The notes below the pieces were generated by a model, which was not told the DNA's origin, made no database searches, and saw nothing but the letters and a program-made list of their open reading frames with translations. Shown in pieces: positions 8,669-16,858 of a stretch of 64,000 bases of DNA. The position numbers and the translations under genes are program-made. The DNA is taken from contig JAVBYJ010000014.1 in NCBI GenBank assembly GCA_030824075.1, positions 1 to 64,000 on the forward strand, read 5' to 3'. Source of the DNA: Geothrix sp. (GTDB lineage: Bacteria; Acidobacteriota; Holophagae; Holophagales; Holophagaceae). The first letter of the stretch is position 1; the number at the start of each line of letters is the position of its first letter.

Positions 8669-9594
8669 GCCTTGGCGCCGCTCCTACGCCCCAGGCCCGT
8701 GCCGAGGGTCGGGAGTCCGTCCAGCACCGGTTCATGACCTTCTTCCTGAACGGCCGGCAATATGGCCTTCCGCTCCGGCATGTGGCTGAAATCACGCCGC
8801 TCCGGGAACTGAATAAGCTGCCCCATATGCCCCGGGCGGTCGAGGGCATCCTGGATCTCCGCGGTCGCGTGGTTCCCGTGGTGAACCTGCGGGTGCGCAT
8901 GTCCCTTCCCCCCCTGGACGAGGCGATCAAGGGGACCATTCTGGTGCTGGATCTGGCCGGGACGGCCACGGGCCTCCTGGTGGATGCGGTGGACGCGGTT
9001 CTGAGTGTCCCGGAGGAAGACCTGATCCCAGCCAGTCCCTTGCTGGCGGGCCTGGACGGCGCCTGGGTCGAAGGGTTCATTGTCCAAGGCGAGCGGGTGG
9101 TCACCCTGCTGGACGCGGCCCTGGTGGCCAGTCAGGGCGGGAGACGCACCCGTGGCAAGGAGATCCTGGCGAGCCTCAGCCTGGAGGAGCGCCTCGATGA
9201 CGGTCTCCGTCGGCTCATCGACCTCGCGCCCCCCAAGGAGCAGGGGGAACACCGGGTGATGCCGCAGATCGAATCTTCCATCTCCCACACCGAACACGAG
9301 ATGGCCAAGGTGCTGGACCGCGTGGAATCCATGCTGGCGAGTACCGACCGGGTCTTCCAGGGCCTGGGCTACCTCAAGCAGGAGGCCGGGCTCGGCAAGC
9401 TCAAGGGCCACGAACGGGACCTCGCCGACCTGGACCGCGTGAACCAGGAGATGCAGGACACGGTCTTCGCCCTCATCCAGCAGATGCAGTTCCAGGACAT
9501 CGCGCGGCAGAAATTGGAGCGGGTCATGTCGCACCTCAAGGGCATGCAGGTGGCCATCTCGGGGAAGTTCAGGGCGGAACGCAAGAACGCATAG
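8665..9594 (+). CDS. CheW-CheZ fusion protein
   Basis: 309 residues. Residues about 20-155 form a CheW domain ([20 protein letters not shown] and downstream strands). Residues about 195-305 are helical and contain [10 protein letters not shown] (273-282), the CheZ-type catalytic Asp/Gln pair (Asp278, Gln282). This puts a scaffold domain and a phosphatase in one chain, and would localise CheY-P dephosphorylation to the CheA array. It starts at GTG 8665, overlapping the cheA stop by 4 nt, with GGAGG upstream. It is homologous in its C-terminal part to the other CheZ-like gene of this operon. Confidence 0.88.
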   Translation: MSLGAAPTPQARAEGRESVQHRFMTFFLNGRQYGLPLRHVAEITPLRELNKLPHMPRAVEGILDLRGRVVPVVNLRVRMSLPPLDEAIKGTILVLDLAGTATGLLVDAVDAVLSVPEEDLIPASPLLAGLDGAWVEGFIVQGERVVTLLDAALVASQGGRRTRGKEILASLSLEERLDDGLRRLIDLAPPKEQGEHRVMPQIESSISHTEHEMAKVLDRVESMLASTDRVFQGLGYLKQEAGLGKLKGHERDLADLDRVNQEMQDTVFALIQQMQFQDIARQKLERVMSHLKGMQVAISGKFRAERKNA

Positions 9595-9650
9595 CCCCTG
9601 GAGCCGGCCTCGGTCCGCGGGCACAATGGGGGTTTGGCCCAGGAGCCCCC

Positions 9651-10952
9651 GTGACCAGCCAGCCATTCACCGAAGTCCGATTCCTCGCCGGCCAGATCGG
9701 CGAGACCGTCCGGCTGCGGGGCTGGGTCCGCAATGCCCGCACCAGCAAGACCCGCTTCATCGAGTTGCGCGATGGTTCGGGCTTCGTCCAGTGCGTGGTG
9801 GGCGCCGCCGAGGCCGATCCCGCCAGCTACGAGCTGGCCGGGAAGCTCACGCAAGAGGCCGCCATTTCGATGACTGGGGTCGTTCAGCAGCACCCGAAGA
9901 CCGGGCAGCCCGAGCTGCTCGTGAAGTCCCTGGAGCTCATCGGCGGCAGCGCCGACTTCCCCATCACGCCCAAGGAACACGGCACCGAATTCCTCATGGA
10001 GAACCGGCACCTGTGGCTGCGCAGCCGCCGCCAGTGGGCCATCCTCCGCATTCGCCACACGCTGGTGAAGGGCATTCGCGACTTCTTCGATGAAGACGGC
10101 TTCACGCTCCTCGACGCGCCCATCCTCACCCCCAGCGCCTGCGAGGGCACCAGCACCCTCTTCAGCACCGAGTACTTCCACGAGGGCATGGCTTTCCTCA
10201 GCCAGTCGGGTCAGCTCTACCAGGAGCCGGGCATCGCCGCTTTCGGCAAGGTCTACTGCTTCGGCCCCACCTTCCGGGCCGAGAAGAGCAAGACCCGCCG
10301 TCACCTCACGGAGTTCTGGATGGTGGAGCCGGAAGTGGCCTTCGCCCACCTGGACGATGTGATGGTCCTGGGTGAGCGCATGACCAAGTTCCTCATCCAG
10401 CGGGTGCTGGAAGGCCGCCAGGAGGAACTGAAGATCCTCGAGCGCGATACCGCGCCCTTGGAAACCGCCCTCAACACCACCTTCGACCGCATGACCTACA
10501 CCGAGGCCGTGGACAAGCTGAAGACCCTGGGCAGCGACATCCAGTGGGGCGAGGATTTCGGCAACGACGACGAGACCATCCTCATGAATGCCACGGACCG
10601 CCCCCTCTGGGTGCACCGCTTTCCCAAGGCCTTCAAGGCCTTCTACATGGAACCGGATCCCCTGGACGCCCGCCTGGCCCTGGGCGCCGATCTGCTGGCC
10701 CCCGAAGGTTACGGTGAAGTCATCGGCGGCGGCGAACGCGCCAGCGACCTGCAGTACCTCCTCGACCAGATCGAGCACCATCAGCTCACCCGCGCCGACT
10801 ACGAGTGGTACCTCGACGTCCGTAAGTACGGCAGCGTCCCTCACGCCGGGTTCGGCATGGGCCTAGAGCGAGCCGTGGCTTGGATCTGCAAGCTGCCCCA
10901 CGTCCGCGAGACCATCCCGTACCCGCGGATGATGGGGACGTTGCGGCCCTGA
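9651..10952 (+). CDS. asnS: Asparaginyl-tRNA synthetase
   Basis: Class IIb aminoacyl-tRNA synthetase that charges tRNA-Asn. The N-terminal OB-fold anticodon-binding domain (about residues 1-115, with [10 protein letters not shown]) is followed by the catalytic core with motif 2 [19 protein letters not shown] and motif 3 [13 protein letters not shown]. The 433 residues are a normal length. It starts with GTG after an AGGAG. It stands alone between the chemosensory operon and a convergent DUF493 gene. Confidence 0.97.
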   Translation: MTSQPFTEVRFLAGQIGETVRLRGWVRNARTSKTRFIELRDGSGFVQCVVGAAEADPASYELAGKLTQEAAISMTGVVQQHPKTGQPELLVKSLELIGGSADFPITPKEHGTEFLMENRHLWLRSRRQWAILRIRHTLVKGIRDFFDEDGFTLLDAPILTPSACEGTSTLFSTEYFHEGMAFLSQSGQLYQEPGIAAFGKVYCFGPTFRAEKSKTRRHLTEFWMVEPEVAFAHLDDVMVLGERMTKFLIQRVLEGRQEELKILERDTAPLETALNTTFDRMTYTEAVDKLKTLGSDIQWGEDFGNDDETILMNATDRPLWVHRFPKAFKAFYMEPDPLDARLALGADLLAPEGYGEVIGGGERASDLQYLLDQIEHHQLTRADYEWYLDVRKYGSVPHAGFGMGLERAVAWICKLPHVRETIPYPRMMGTLRP

Positions 10953-10982
10953 CCCGCCTTCGTTCCTGCCCCCGCGCGTCAA

Positions 10983-11005
10983 CGAAAATCGCGTAGCGAT
11001 TTTCG
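10983..11005. terminator. Perfect 10-bp hairpin between asnS and DUF493
   Basis: CGAAAATCGC (10983-10992), a 3-nt loop, then GCGATTTTCG (10996-11005). It lies between the convergent asnS and DUF493 genes, where a bidirectional terminator is expected. It has an A/T-rich lower stem rather than a separate U tract. Confidence 0.6.
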
Positions 11006-11008
11006 CGA

Positions 11009-11281
11009 TCACAGCTGCATGACAACGCCCGGCAGCTTCTGGATGGCTTCCCGCAGGGGGGTCTCAGCGGTCGCGTTCGGAAGGGTGACCCAGAAGGTGT
11101 AGCTGATGAAGCTGCCTTTGCAGTTGGATTGGTGCTGCTCGTCGCCTTCGGGCTGGGGTCCCAGGTGGGCGAGGATCAGCTCCATCACCATATCGGGGCG
11201 CAGTTCCTCCATGCGCCCGATGACCTTCATGGGCACCCGGGTGGGATAGGTGATTTCGGGGCGGCGGCAGGCTTCTTCCAT
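11009..11281 (-). CDS. DUF493 (YbeD-like) small regulatory protein
   Basis: A 90-residue protein matching the DUF493/YbeD pattern: PTRVPMKVIGR near the start, a central SYTFWVTLPN strand and the C-terminal hydrophobic VVMQL. Members are small ferredoxin-like-fold proteins with no settled biochemical role. It is downstream of the HU-family gene on the same strand and convergent with asnS. The function is not assigned beyond the family. Confidence 0.8.
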   Translation of the reverse strand: MEEACRRPEITYPTRVPMKVIGRMEELRPDMVMELILAHLGPQPEGDEQHQSNCKGSFISYTFWVTLPNATAETPLREAIQKLPGVVMQL

Positions 11282-11308
11282 CCGCCCATCTTCCCAGTCT
11301 TTTCTTAC

Positions 11309-11333
11309 AGGCTCAATGCGAAGCGTTGAGCCT
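11309..11333 (-). terminator. Hairpin between HU-family gene and DUF493
   Basis: AGGCTCAA (11309-11316) pairs with TTGAGCCT (11326-11333). An inner wobble pair and GC/GC pairs tighten it around a GAA loop. It begins at the HU-family stop codon. No U tract follows on either strand, so it could be a terminator or an attenuator. Confidence 0.45.
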
Positions 11334-11608
11334 CACCCGACCTCGATCTCCCGCAGGTCCTTCCCGGGCTTGAAGCGGATGCTCTTGCCCTTGGGGATCT
11401 GAACACTGGCGCCCGTTTTGATATTCCGGCCCATGCCCCGCTTGCGGGGACGGGGCTCGAAGACGCCAAACCCGCGGATCTCGATGCGGTGGCCATTGAG
11501 GAGAGCGTCCTTGAGCCGCTCTGTGAGCAAGTCCACCACCTGGAGGGCTGTGGCCCGGGAACAGGGGTGAACCTTCATTAACGAATTGGCGATGTCGATC
11601 TTGATCAT
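11333..11608 (-). CDS. HU/IHF-family DNA-binding protein
   Basis: A 91-residue nucleoid protein of the HU/IHF superfamily: a helical N-terminal half (DIANSLMKVHPCSR...), then the beta-arm region IEIRGFGVFEPRPRKRGMGR with NIKTG and IPKGKSIRFKPGKDL. These are the usual signatures for binding and bending DNA in the minor groove. The sequence does not clearly separate HU from IHF. It lies between pilT and DUF493 on the same strand. Confidence 0.93.
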   Translation of the reverse strand: MIKIDIANSLMKVHPCSRATALQVVDLLTERLKDALLNGHRIEIRGFGVFEPRPRKRGMGRNIKTGASVQIPKGKSIRFKPGKDLREIEVG

Positions 11609-11656
11609 CGGCGACCTCGGACCTTGAGTGGGAGAGCCAGAATAGGGGAAGGGCGT

Positions 11657-12895
11657 TCAGCGTGCCAGGGTGATTTTCACATCTGAGACCGGAGGCATGG
11701 CCATGGGCATCCCGGGGGCCTGAGGCTGGATGGGCGGGGGGGGCTGTGAGCCCGATTCCCGGCCGCCGCCCTGGGCAATGGACATGCCGCGTTCCATGTT
11801 GGCCTTGGCCATGTCGGCCGTGGCCATGACGCCTTCGAGGCGGAGCTTGAACTCGCCCACGTTGGTGGCCCGCAAGAGGGCTTCCTCCTCGGTGATGAGG
11901 CCCTGTTTGAGCAGGAAATAGAGGCTCTGATCGAAGGTCTGCATGCCGTACTGGGCCGTGCCCGAGGCGATGACGTCCTTAAGCATCTTGGTCTTGTCCT
12001 TGTCCTCGATGCAGGAACGCACGGTTTCCGTGGCCACCATGACCTCCACGGCGGGCACGCGGCCATGGCCATCGGCCCTGGGCACCAGGCGCTGGGAGAT
12101 GACGCCCTTGAGCACGGAGGCCATCTGCAGGCGGATCTGCTTCTGGTGGTGGGGAGGGAAGACGGAAATCACGCGGTTGATGGTTTCCGTGGCATCCAGG
12201 GTGTGCAGGGTGCTGAAGACCAGGTGCCCGGTCTCGGCCGCATGGAGGGCGGTCTCGATGGTTTCCAGGTCGCGCATCTCGCCCACGAGAATCACGTCGG
12301 GGTCCTGGCGGAGGGCGGCCCGGAGGGCCGAGGAGAAGCTGCGGCAATCGGCTTCCACCTCGCGCTGATTCACGATGCTGAGGTTGTCCCGGTGCAGGTA
12401 CTCGATGGGGTCTTCGATGGTGAGGATGTGTTCGGTGCGGGTGGCGTTGATGAGGTCGATCATCGCCGCCAGGGTGGTGGATTTTCCCGAACCGGTGGTG
12501 CCGGTCACCAGCACCAGGCCGCGCTGCTCCTGGCAGATGGTCTTGAGTACTTTTGGCAGCATCAGGTCGTCGATGGTGTAGATCTTCCGCGGGATCACGC
12601 GGAGCACCAGCCCCACCGTGCCGCGCTGGTTGAAGATGTTGCAGCGGAAGCGGCCGAGGCTCGGCACCGAGTAGGCGATGTCGATATCGAAGTTCTCTTT
12701 GAACTTCCCCTTCTGCTTGTCGCTGGCCATGATCGCGTAGGCCATGGCGATGGTGTCTTCCTGAACCAGCCGCTTGAACTGAGTCATGGGGGTGAGCTTG
12801 CCCCGGATACGGGCGATGGGGTGATTCCCGACCTTGAGGTGAAGGTCGCTGGCGCCCTGCTCGCACACGACCGTGAGCAGTTCGTTGATGTGCAT
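11657..12895 (-). CDS. pilT: Type IV pilus retraction ATPase PilT
   Basis: Cytoplasmic hexameric ATPase that depolymerises type IV pili and powers twitching. It has Walker A GTTGSGKST (about residues 132-140), Walker B DPDVILVGEMRD and the His box HLVFSTLHTLDA, all diagnostic of the GspE/PilT family. From the chosen start MHINELL (GGGAG upstream), length is 412 residues. A longer in-frame extension has no supporting motif. The C-terminal tail is a Gly/Pro/Met-rich stretch of about 45 residues that looks disordered. Other pilus genes are not in the window. Confidence 0.94.
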   Translation of the reverse strand: MHINELLTVVCEQGASDLHLKVGNHPIARIRGKLTPMTQFKRLVQEDTIAMAYAIMASDKQKGKFKENFDIDIAYSVPSLGRFRCNIFNQRGTVGLVLRVIPRKIYTIDDLMLPKVLKTICQEQRGLVLVTGTTGSGKSTTLAAMIDLINATRTEHILTIEDPIEYLHRDNLSIVNQREVEADCRSFSSALRAALRQDPDVILVGEMRDLETIETALHAAETGHLVFSTLHTLDATETINRVISVFPPHHQKQIRLQMASVLKGVISQRLVPRADGHGRVPAVEVMVATETVRSCIEDKDKTKMLKDVIASGTAQYGMQTFDQSLYFLLKQGLITEEEALLRATNVGEFKLRLEGVMATADMAKANMERGMSIAQGGGRESGSQPPPPIQPQAPGMPMAMPPVSDVKITLAR

Positions 12896-12989
12896 GATGT
12901 TCTCCCGAGGAGGGTTCTTCATCTTAGACCCCCGCAAACGGAAGGGAAGGGGGGAGCGGGAATCTGGACTCGAAAAACCGCATGGACTC

Positions 12990-12998
12990 TGGTAAAAT
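12990..12998 (+). promoter_or_regulatory. Extended -10 promoter element for typA
   Basis: TGGTAAAAT is an extended -10 box (TGn plus TAAAAT) about 46 nt before the typA start, in the divergent pilT-typA gap. No convincing -35 is seen, as expected for extended -10 promoters. Confidence 0.45.
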
Positions 12999-13043
12999 CG
13001 AGGGTTCTGCCCGGCGTTTGCCTGGCCCTCACCAGGAAAACTG

Positions 13044-14867
13044 ATGACCCCCCTCGAGAAGATCCGCAACCTCGCCATCATTGCCCACGTCGATCACGGC
13101 AAGACGACCCTCGTGGATGCCCTGTTCAAGGGCGCTCACATGTTCCGCGACAACCAGCGCGTGCAGGAACGCGCCATGGACAGCAACGATCAGGAGCGCG
13201 AGCGCGGGATCACCATCCTGGCCAAGACGACCTCCCTGCACTGGGGGGGCTACCGCTTCAACATCGTGGACACTCCCGGCCACGCCGACTTCGGCGGTGA
13301 GGTGGAGCGTGTGCTGAGCATGGTGGATTCCGTGCTGCTGGTGGTGGACGCCTTTGACGGTCCCATGCCCCAGACCAAGTTCGTCACCCGCAAGGCCCTG
13401 GCCCTGGGCCTCCGGCCCATCGTGGTCATCAACAAGGTGGATCGCCCCGGTGCCCGGCCCGTCTGGTCCCAGGATCAGGTCTTCGATCTGCTCATTGAAC
13501 TGGGTGCCACCGAGGAGCAGCTGGACTTCCCCTGCGTGTTCGCCAGCGCCAAGCTGGGTTACGCCATGCTGGACATGAACGATGCCAGCGAAAACCTGGA
13601 TCCGCTGTTCGACACCATTGTCAAGCACTGCCCCCATCCCACGGGCAGCCCCGATGCGCCTCTGCAGATGCTCGTCACCCTCATGGACTGGAGCGACTTC
13701 GTCGGCCAAATCGGCATCGGCCGTATCGTGAATGGCCGCATCCGGGTGGGCGACAGCGTGAGCCTCGTGAAGCGCGATGGCACCATCCAGCCGCAGAAGA
13801 TCACCCAGCTCTACGGCTTCGAGGGCCTCACCCGGATCCAGCTCCAGGAGGGCAGCGCGGGCGAGATCGTCGCCATCGCCGGGATCGAGGACATCCGCGT
13901 GGGTGAAACCATCGCGGACGCCACCAATCCGACGGCCCTGGAATACGTGGACATCGACGAGCCCACCATCTCCATGATGTTCATGGTGAACGCCGGGCCG
14001 TTCGCCGGCCAGGACGGCAAGTACATCCAGAGCCGCCGCATCCGCGAACGGCTCCAGAAGGAACTTCAGCACAACGTGGCCCTGCGGGTGGAGGACACCG
14101 ACAGCCCGGATTCCTTCAAGGTGAGTGGTCGCGGCGAGCTGCACCTCTCCGTGCTCATCGAGAGCATGCGGCGCGAGGGCTTCGAGCTCTGCGTGAGCCG
14201 CCCCGAAGTCATCATCCACATCAACGATCAGGGCGAGAAGCTTGAGCCCTTCGAGGATGTGACCATCGATATCCCCGAGGCCTACATGGGCGTGACCATG
14301 GAGCACATGGGCAGCCGCAAGGCCGAGATGCAGGACATGGCCAATGAATCCGGCCGGATGCGCCTGCACTTCAAGATCCCCAGCCGGGGTCTCATCGGAT
14401 TCCGCAACGAGTTCATGACCGACACCCGTGGCGAGGGCCTGATCCACAGCCTCTTCAGCCACTACGGCCCCCACAAGGGCGAGCTGACCAGCCGCAAGAA
14501 TGGTGTGCTCATCAGCATGGAGACCTGCGAGGCCGTGGGCTTCGCCCTCATGAACCTCGAGGAACGCGGCGTCATCTTCATCCAGCCGGGCACCAAGTGC
14601 TACGAAGGCATGATCGTGGGCGAACATGCCCGTGAGAACGACCTGGTGGTGAACGTGGCCAAGGCCAAGAAGCTCTCGAACATGCGCTCCAGCGGCAGCG
14701 ACGATGCCACCCGCATCACGCCGCCCCGGGAGCACACCCTGGAGCAGGCCCTGGAATACATCGAAAACGACGAGCTGGTGGAGGTCACCCCCAACTTCAT
14801 CCGCATGCGCAAGCGGGTGCTGGACACCAGCGACCGTAAGAAGTCAGAGAAGCGGTCGGACGCTTGA
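13044..14867 (+). CDS. typA: Ribosome-associated translational GTPase TypA/BipA
   Basis: A 607-residue GTPase of the EF-G/LepA group. The G1 motif AHVDHGKTT is near the N-terminus, followed by DTPGHADF (G3) and NKVDRPGA (G4); EF-G-like domains and the BipA-specific C-terminal domain follow (…[13 protein letters not shown]…). It associates with ribosomes and affects assembly and stress adaptation. It is transcribed away from pilT. The C-terminus ends in a Lys/Arg/Ser-rich tail that is partly duplicated just downstream (see findings). Confidence 0.97.
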   Translation: MTPLEKIRNLAIIAHVDHGKTTLVDALFKGAHMFRDNQRVQERAMDSNDQERERGITILAKTTSLHWGGYRFNIVDTPGHADFGGEVERVLSMVDSVLLVVDAFDGPMPQTKFVTRKALALGLRPIVVINKVDRPGARPVWSQDQVFDLLIELGATEEQLDFPCVFASAKLGYAMLDMNDASENLDPLFDTIVKHCPHPTGSPDAPLQMLVTLMDWSDFVGQIGIGRIVNGRIRVGDSVSLVKRDGTIQPQKITQLYGFEGLTRIQLQEGSAGEIVAIAGIEDIRVGETIADATNPTALEYVDIDEPTISMMFMVNAGPFAGQDGKYIQSRRIRERLQKELQHNVALRVEDTDSPDSFKVSGRGELHLSVLIESMRREGFELCVSRPEVIIHINDQGEKLEPFEDVTIDIPEAYMGVTMEHMGSRKAEMQDMANESGRMRLHFKIPSRGLIGFRNEFMTDTRGEGLIHSLFSHYGPHKGELTSRKNGVLISMETCEAVGFALMNLEERGVIFIQPGTKCYEGMIVGEHARENDLVVNVAKAKKLSNMRSSGSDDATRITPPREHTLEQALEYIENDELVEVTPNFIRMRKRVLDTSDRKKSEKRSDA

Positions 14868-14912
14868 GCCGAGTCGCTGGAATGGGTCCCCGAGCCTGTT
14901 TGAGTCCGGCGC

Positions 14913-14935
14913 CTTCGCATCCGAAGGATGCGAAG
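14913..14935 (+). terminator. Perfect 10-bp hairpin downstream of typA
   Basis: CTTCGCATCC, loop GAA, GGATGCGAAG. It sits 46 nt after the typA stop and before the YdcF-family gene, and lacks a U tract. It probably acts as a terminator or processing structure. Confidence 0.5.
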
Positions 14936-14971
14936 AGGAAGTCCGAGAAGCGTTCCGACTCCTAACCCTTC

Positions 14972-15667
14972 ATGTCCCAGCCCTACCACGCCCCGCCCCG
15001 CGCCAGCTTCCTGCAGAAGCTCGGACCGGGCGGGGCGGCTTCGTTGGGACTGGCGATGGTATCGGTGCTGGGATTGTTCGGACTCCCCTGGGTGTTCCGC
15101 TTCCGGCAAGTCGTCCGGGGCGTCCACGGGGATGAGCCGATCGCTGCGGATGCGATTCTCGTGCTGGGGCGGCAGTTGGAGGGAAACCGCCTGACACCGG
15201 TCTTCGAAGCCCGCTTGGCGCATGCCGAGGGACTGTGGCGACAAGGGCTCGCTCCGCACATCTTCGTGGCAGGCGGCACCACTGGGATGGCACTTCGCAG
15301 CGAGGCCGAGGCGGGCCGGGACTGGCTGGTGGCCCGGGGCGTTCCCGAGGCGGTCATCCTCCTGGAGGACCGCAGCCAGCACACCCTTGAGAACCTGTTC
15401 AATGTCCGGGGTCAGATGCGCGCAGCGGGATGGAGCACCCTGCTGATGGTTTCGGACCCCCTGCACCTCACCCGAGCCAGGGCTACGGCCCGGGGCCTGG
15501 ACCTGGAGGTCTGCTGTAGCCCCGCGGCGGACGCCCCCCCCGGCCGCGGCACCCTCGGTTGGTGGCGGCGAGCCGCCTTTGAGGGTTTCCTGCTGCACTG
15601 GTATCACACGGGGATGTTCTACAGCCGCCTGATTCGCAGTGAGCGGCAGCTGGAACGGGTGACCTGA
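14972..15667 (+). CDS. YdcF/SanA-family (DUF218) membrane-anchored protein
   Basis: 231 residues with one N-terminal membrane helix (about residues 24-44), then a DUF218 domain that begins DAILVLGRQLEGNRLTP and contains the family's SQHTLENLFNV and SDPLHLTRA segments. Family members (SanA, ElyC, YdcF) are linked to envelope integrity, but no reaction is established. ATG 14972 follows a poor Shine-Dalgarno region, so the start is less certain than the family call. Confidence 0.85.
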   Translation: MSQPYHAPPRASFLQKLGPGGAASLGLAMVSVLGLFGLPWVFRFRQVVRGVHGDEPIAADAILVLGRQLEGNRLTPVFEARLAHAEGLWRQGLAPHIFVAGGTTGMALRSEAEAGRDWLVARGVPEAVILLEDRSQHTLENLFNVRGQMRAAGWSTLLMVSDPLHLTRARATARGLDLEVCCSPAADAPPGRGTLGWWRRAAFEGFLLHWYHTGMFYSRLIRSERQLERVT

Positions 15668-15795
15668 GCCTCAGCGGCAGGGCTTCCATGCGGGAGGACC
15701 CAGCCCGCGGCCCCTTCGATCCACGCCGCATCCACACATTCCGGTGGCTCGTCCACTCGGAACAGGGTGGAAAGGATGCGGCGCGGAGCGAGCGC

Positions 15796-16665
15796 ATGGC
15801 CGATGATGGGACCATGGCCGGTCACCTCATCCTCGTCCCCACCCCCATCGGAAACCTCGGCGACCTTACGGACCGGGCGAAGGAAGCCTTGGCTCAAGCC
15901 GATCTGGTGGCCTGTGAAGACACCCGCCGCACCGGGGGGCTGCTCAAGCATCTCGGGATTGAGAAGCCCCTGCTGCGCTTTGATGACCACGCCGGGGCTG
16001 CGGCCTTCGAACGGCTGGGCCTGGAGCTGCTCTCGGGCCGATGCGTGGCCTACTGCAGCGACGCCGGGATGCCGGGCATCAATGACCCGGGCTTCGAAAT
16101 CGCCCGGGCGGCCCGGGTGGCGGGCGCCAAGGTGACGGTGCTGCCGGGCGCTTCGGCCGTGCTGCTGGCGGTGGTGGCTTCTGGCCTGCCCTGCCATGCC
16201 TTCAGCTTCTGGGGCTACCTGCCGAACCGCAGCGAACCCCGGCGCACCATGCTGAAGAAGCTCGGCGCCGAGGAAGAGACCGTGGTGGTTTTCGAAACCC
16301 CCCACCGCATCCACGAAACGCTGGCGGATCTTGAAGCGTTTCTGCCGGATCGCGAGATCGCCCTGGGCCGCGAACTGACCAAGCTGCATGAGACCTGGTA
16401 TCGCGGCACCCCCGCCCAGGTGAGCGCGCAGCTGGGCCGTGAGGACCGTGGCGAGATGGTGCTGGTGCTCGCAGGGGCCTCGGCCAAGCGGCTGGTCACC
16501 GAGGGGGCTGCTGCATTCGACGGTACGGATCTGCCGGACTGGGCGCGGGCCTTCCTGGCCGCCGCACGGGAAGGGGGCATGACCCTTCGGGAGGCCGTGA
16601 AACCGCTGGCCAAGCACCTCGGCGTATCCGCTTCGGAGCTGTACCGGATGGCCACCGAGCTCTGA
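15796..16665 (+). CDS. rsmI: 16S rRNA (cytidine-1402-2'-O)-methyltransferase RsmI
   Basis: SAM-dependent enzyme that methylates the ribose of C1402 in the ribosomal decoding centre. The tetrapyrrole-methylase fold signature is clear: LVPTPIGNLGDLTDRA, CEDTRRTGGLL, YCSDAGMPGINDPG and FETPHRIHETL. The frame is open upstream, but the 36 extra residues are not RsmI-like. ATG 15796 has GGAG at a usable distance, and ATG 15814 is the alternative. The length of about 289 residues is normal. Confidence 0.94.
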   Translation: MADDGTMAGHLILVPTPIGNLGDLTDRAKEALAQADLVACEDTRRTGGLLKHLGIEKPLLRFDDHAGAAAFERLGLELLSGRCVAYCSDAGMPGINDPGFEIARAARVAGAKVTVLPGASAVLLAVVASGLPCHAFSFWGYLPNRSEPRRTMLKKLGAEEETVVVFETPHRIHETLADLEAFLPDREIALGRELTKLHETWYRGTPAQVSAQLGREDRGEMVLVLAGASAKRLVTEGAAAFDGTDLPDWARAFLAAAREGGMTLREAVKPLAKHLGVSASELYRMATEL

Positions 16666-16725
16666 GGAATTTAGACAACCTCTAGATGGGCTATGGGCAT
16701 TGGTCACAAGGGAAGGCCTCCTCCG

Positions 16726-16754
16726 TTGTATCTCGGGTGGCACAGGCGTAGATT
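16726..16754 (+). promoter_or_regulatory. Candidate sigma70-type promoter of the hox operon
   Basis: TTGTAT (16726-16731) and TAGATT (16749-16754) are separated by exactly 17 bp, about 105 nt upstream of hoxF. The spacing is ideal and each hexamer differs from consensus at two positions. Confidence 0.4.
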
Positions 16755-16784
16755 GCCGATGTTTGAGTCATCTTTAGAGTGAGG

Positions 16785-16811
16785 CACCAGGTGTGCCGGG
16801 CACACGTGGTG
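16785..16811 (+). promoter_or_regulatory. 27-bp near-perfect palindrome in the hoxF leader
   Basis: A 13-nt arm CACCAGGTGTGCC, one central G, then an arm that is complementary at 12 of 13 positions. It lies between the candidate promoter and the hoxF start. It could be an operator for a dimeric regulator or a stable 5'-UTR hairpin. Confidence 0.55.
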
Positions 16812-16858
16812 AACAGCGACCGGGATCCATTCCCCGGTTTCATCGGAGGGAGATGCCC

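Noticed and set aside
16735..16757. Sigma-54 promoter upstream of hoxF (TGGCAC ... TTGC)
   Set aside because: The GG and GC elements are about 4 bp too far apart for a -24/-12 promoter.
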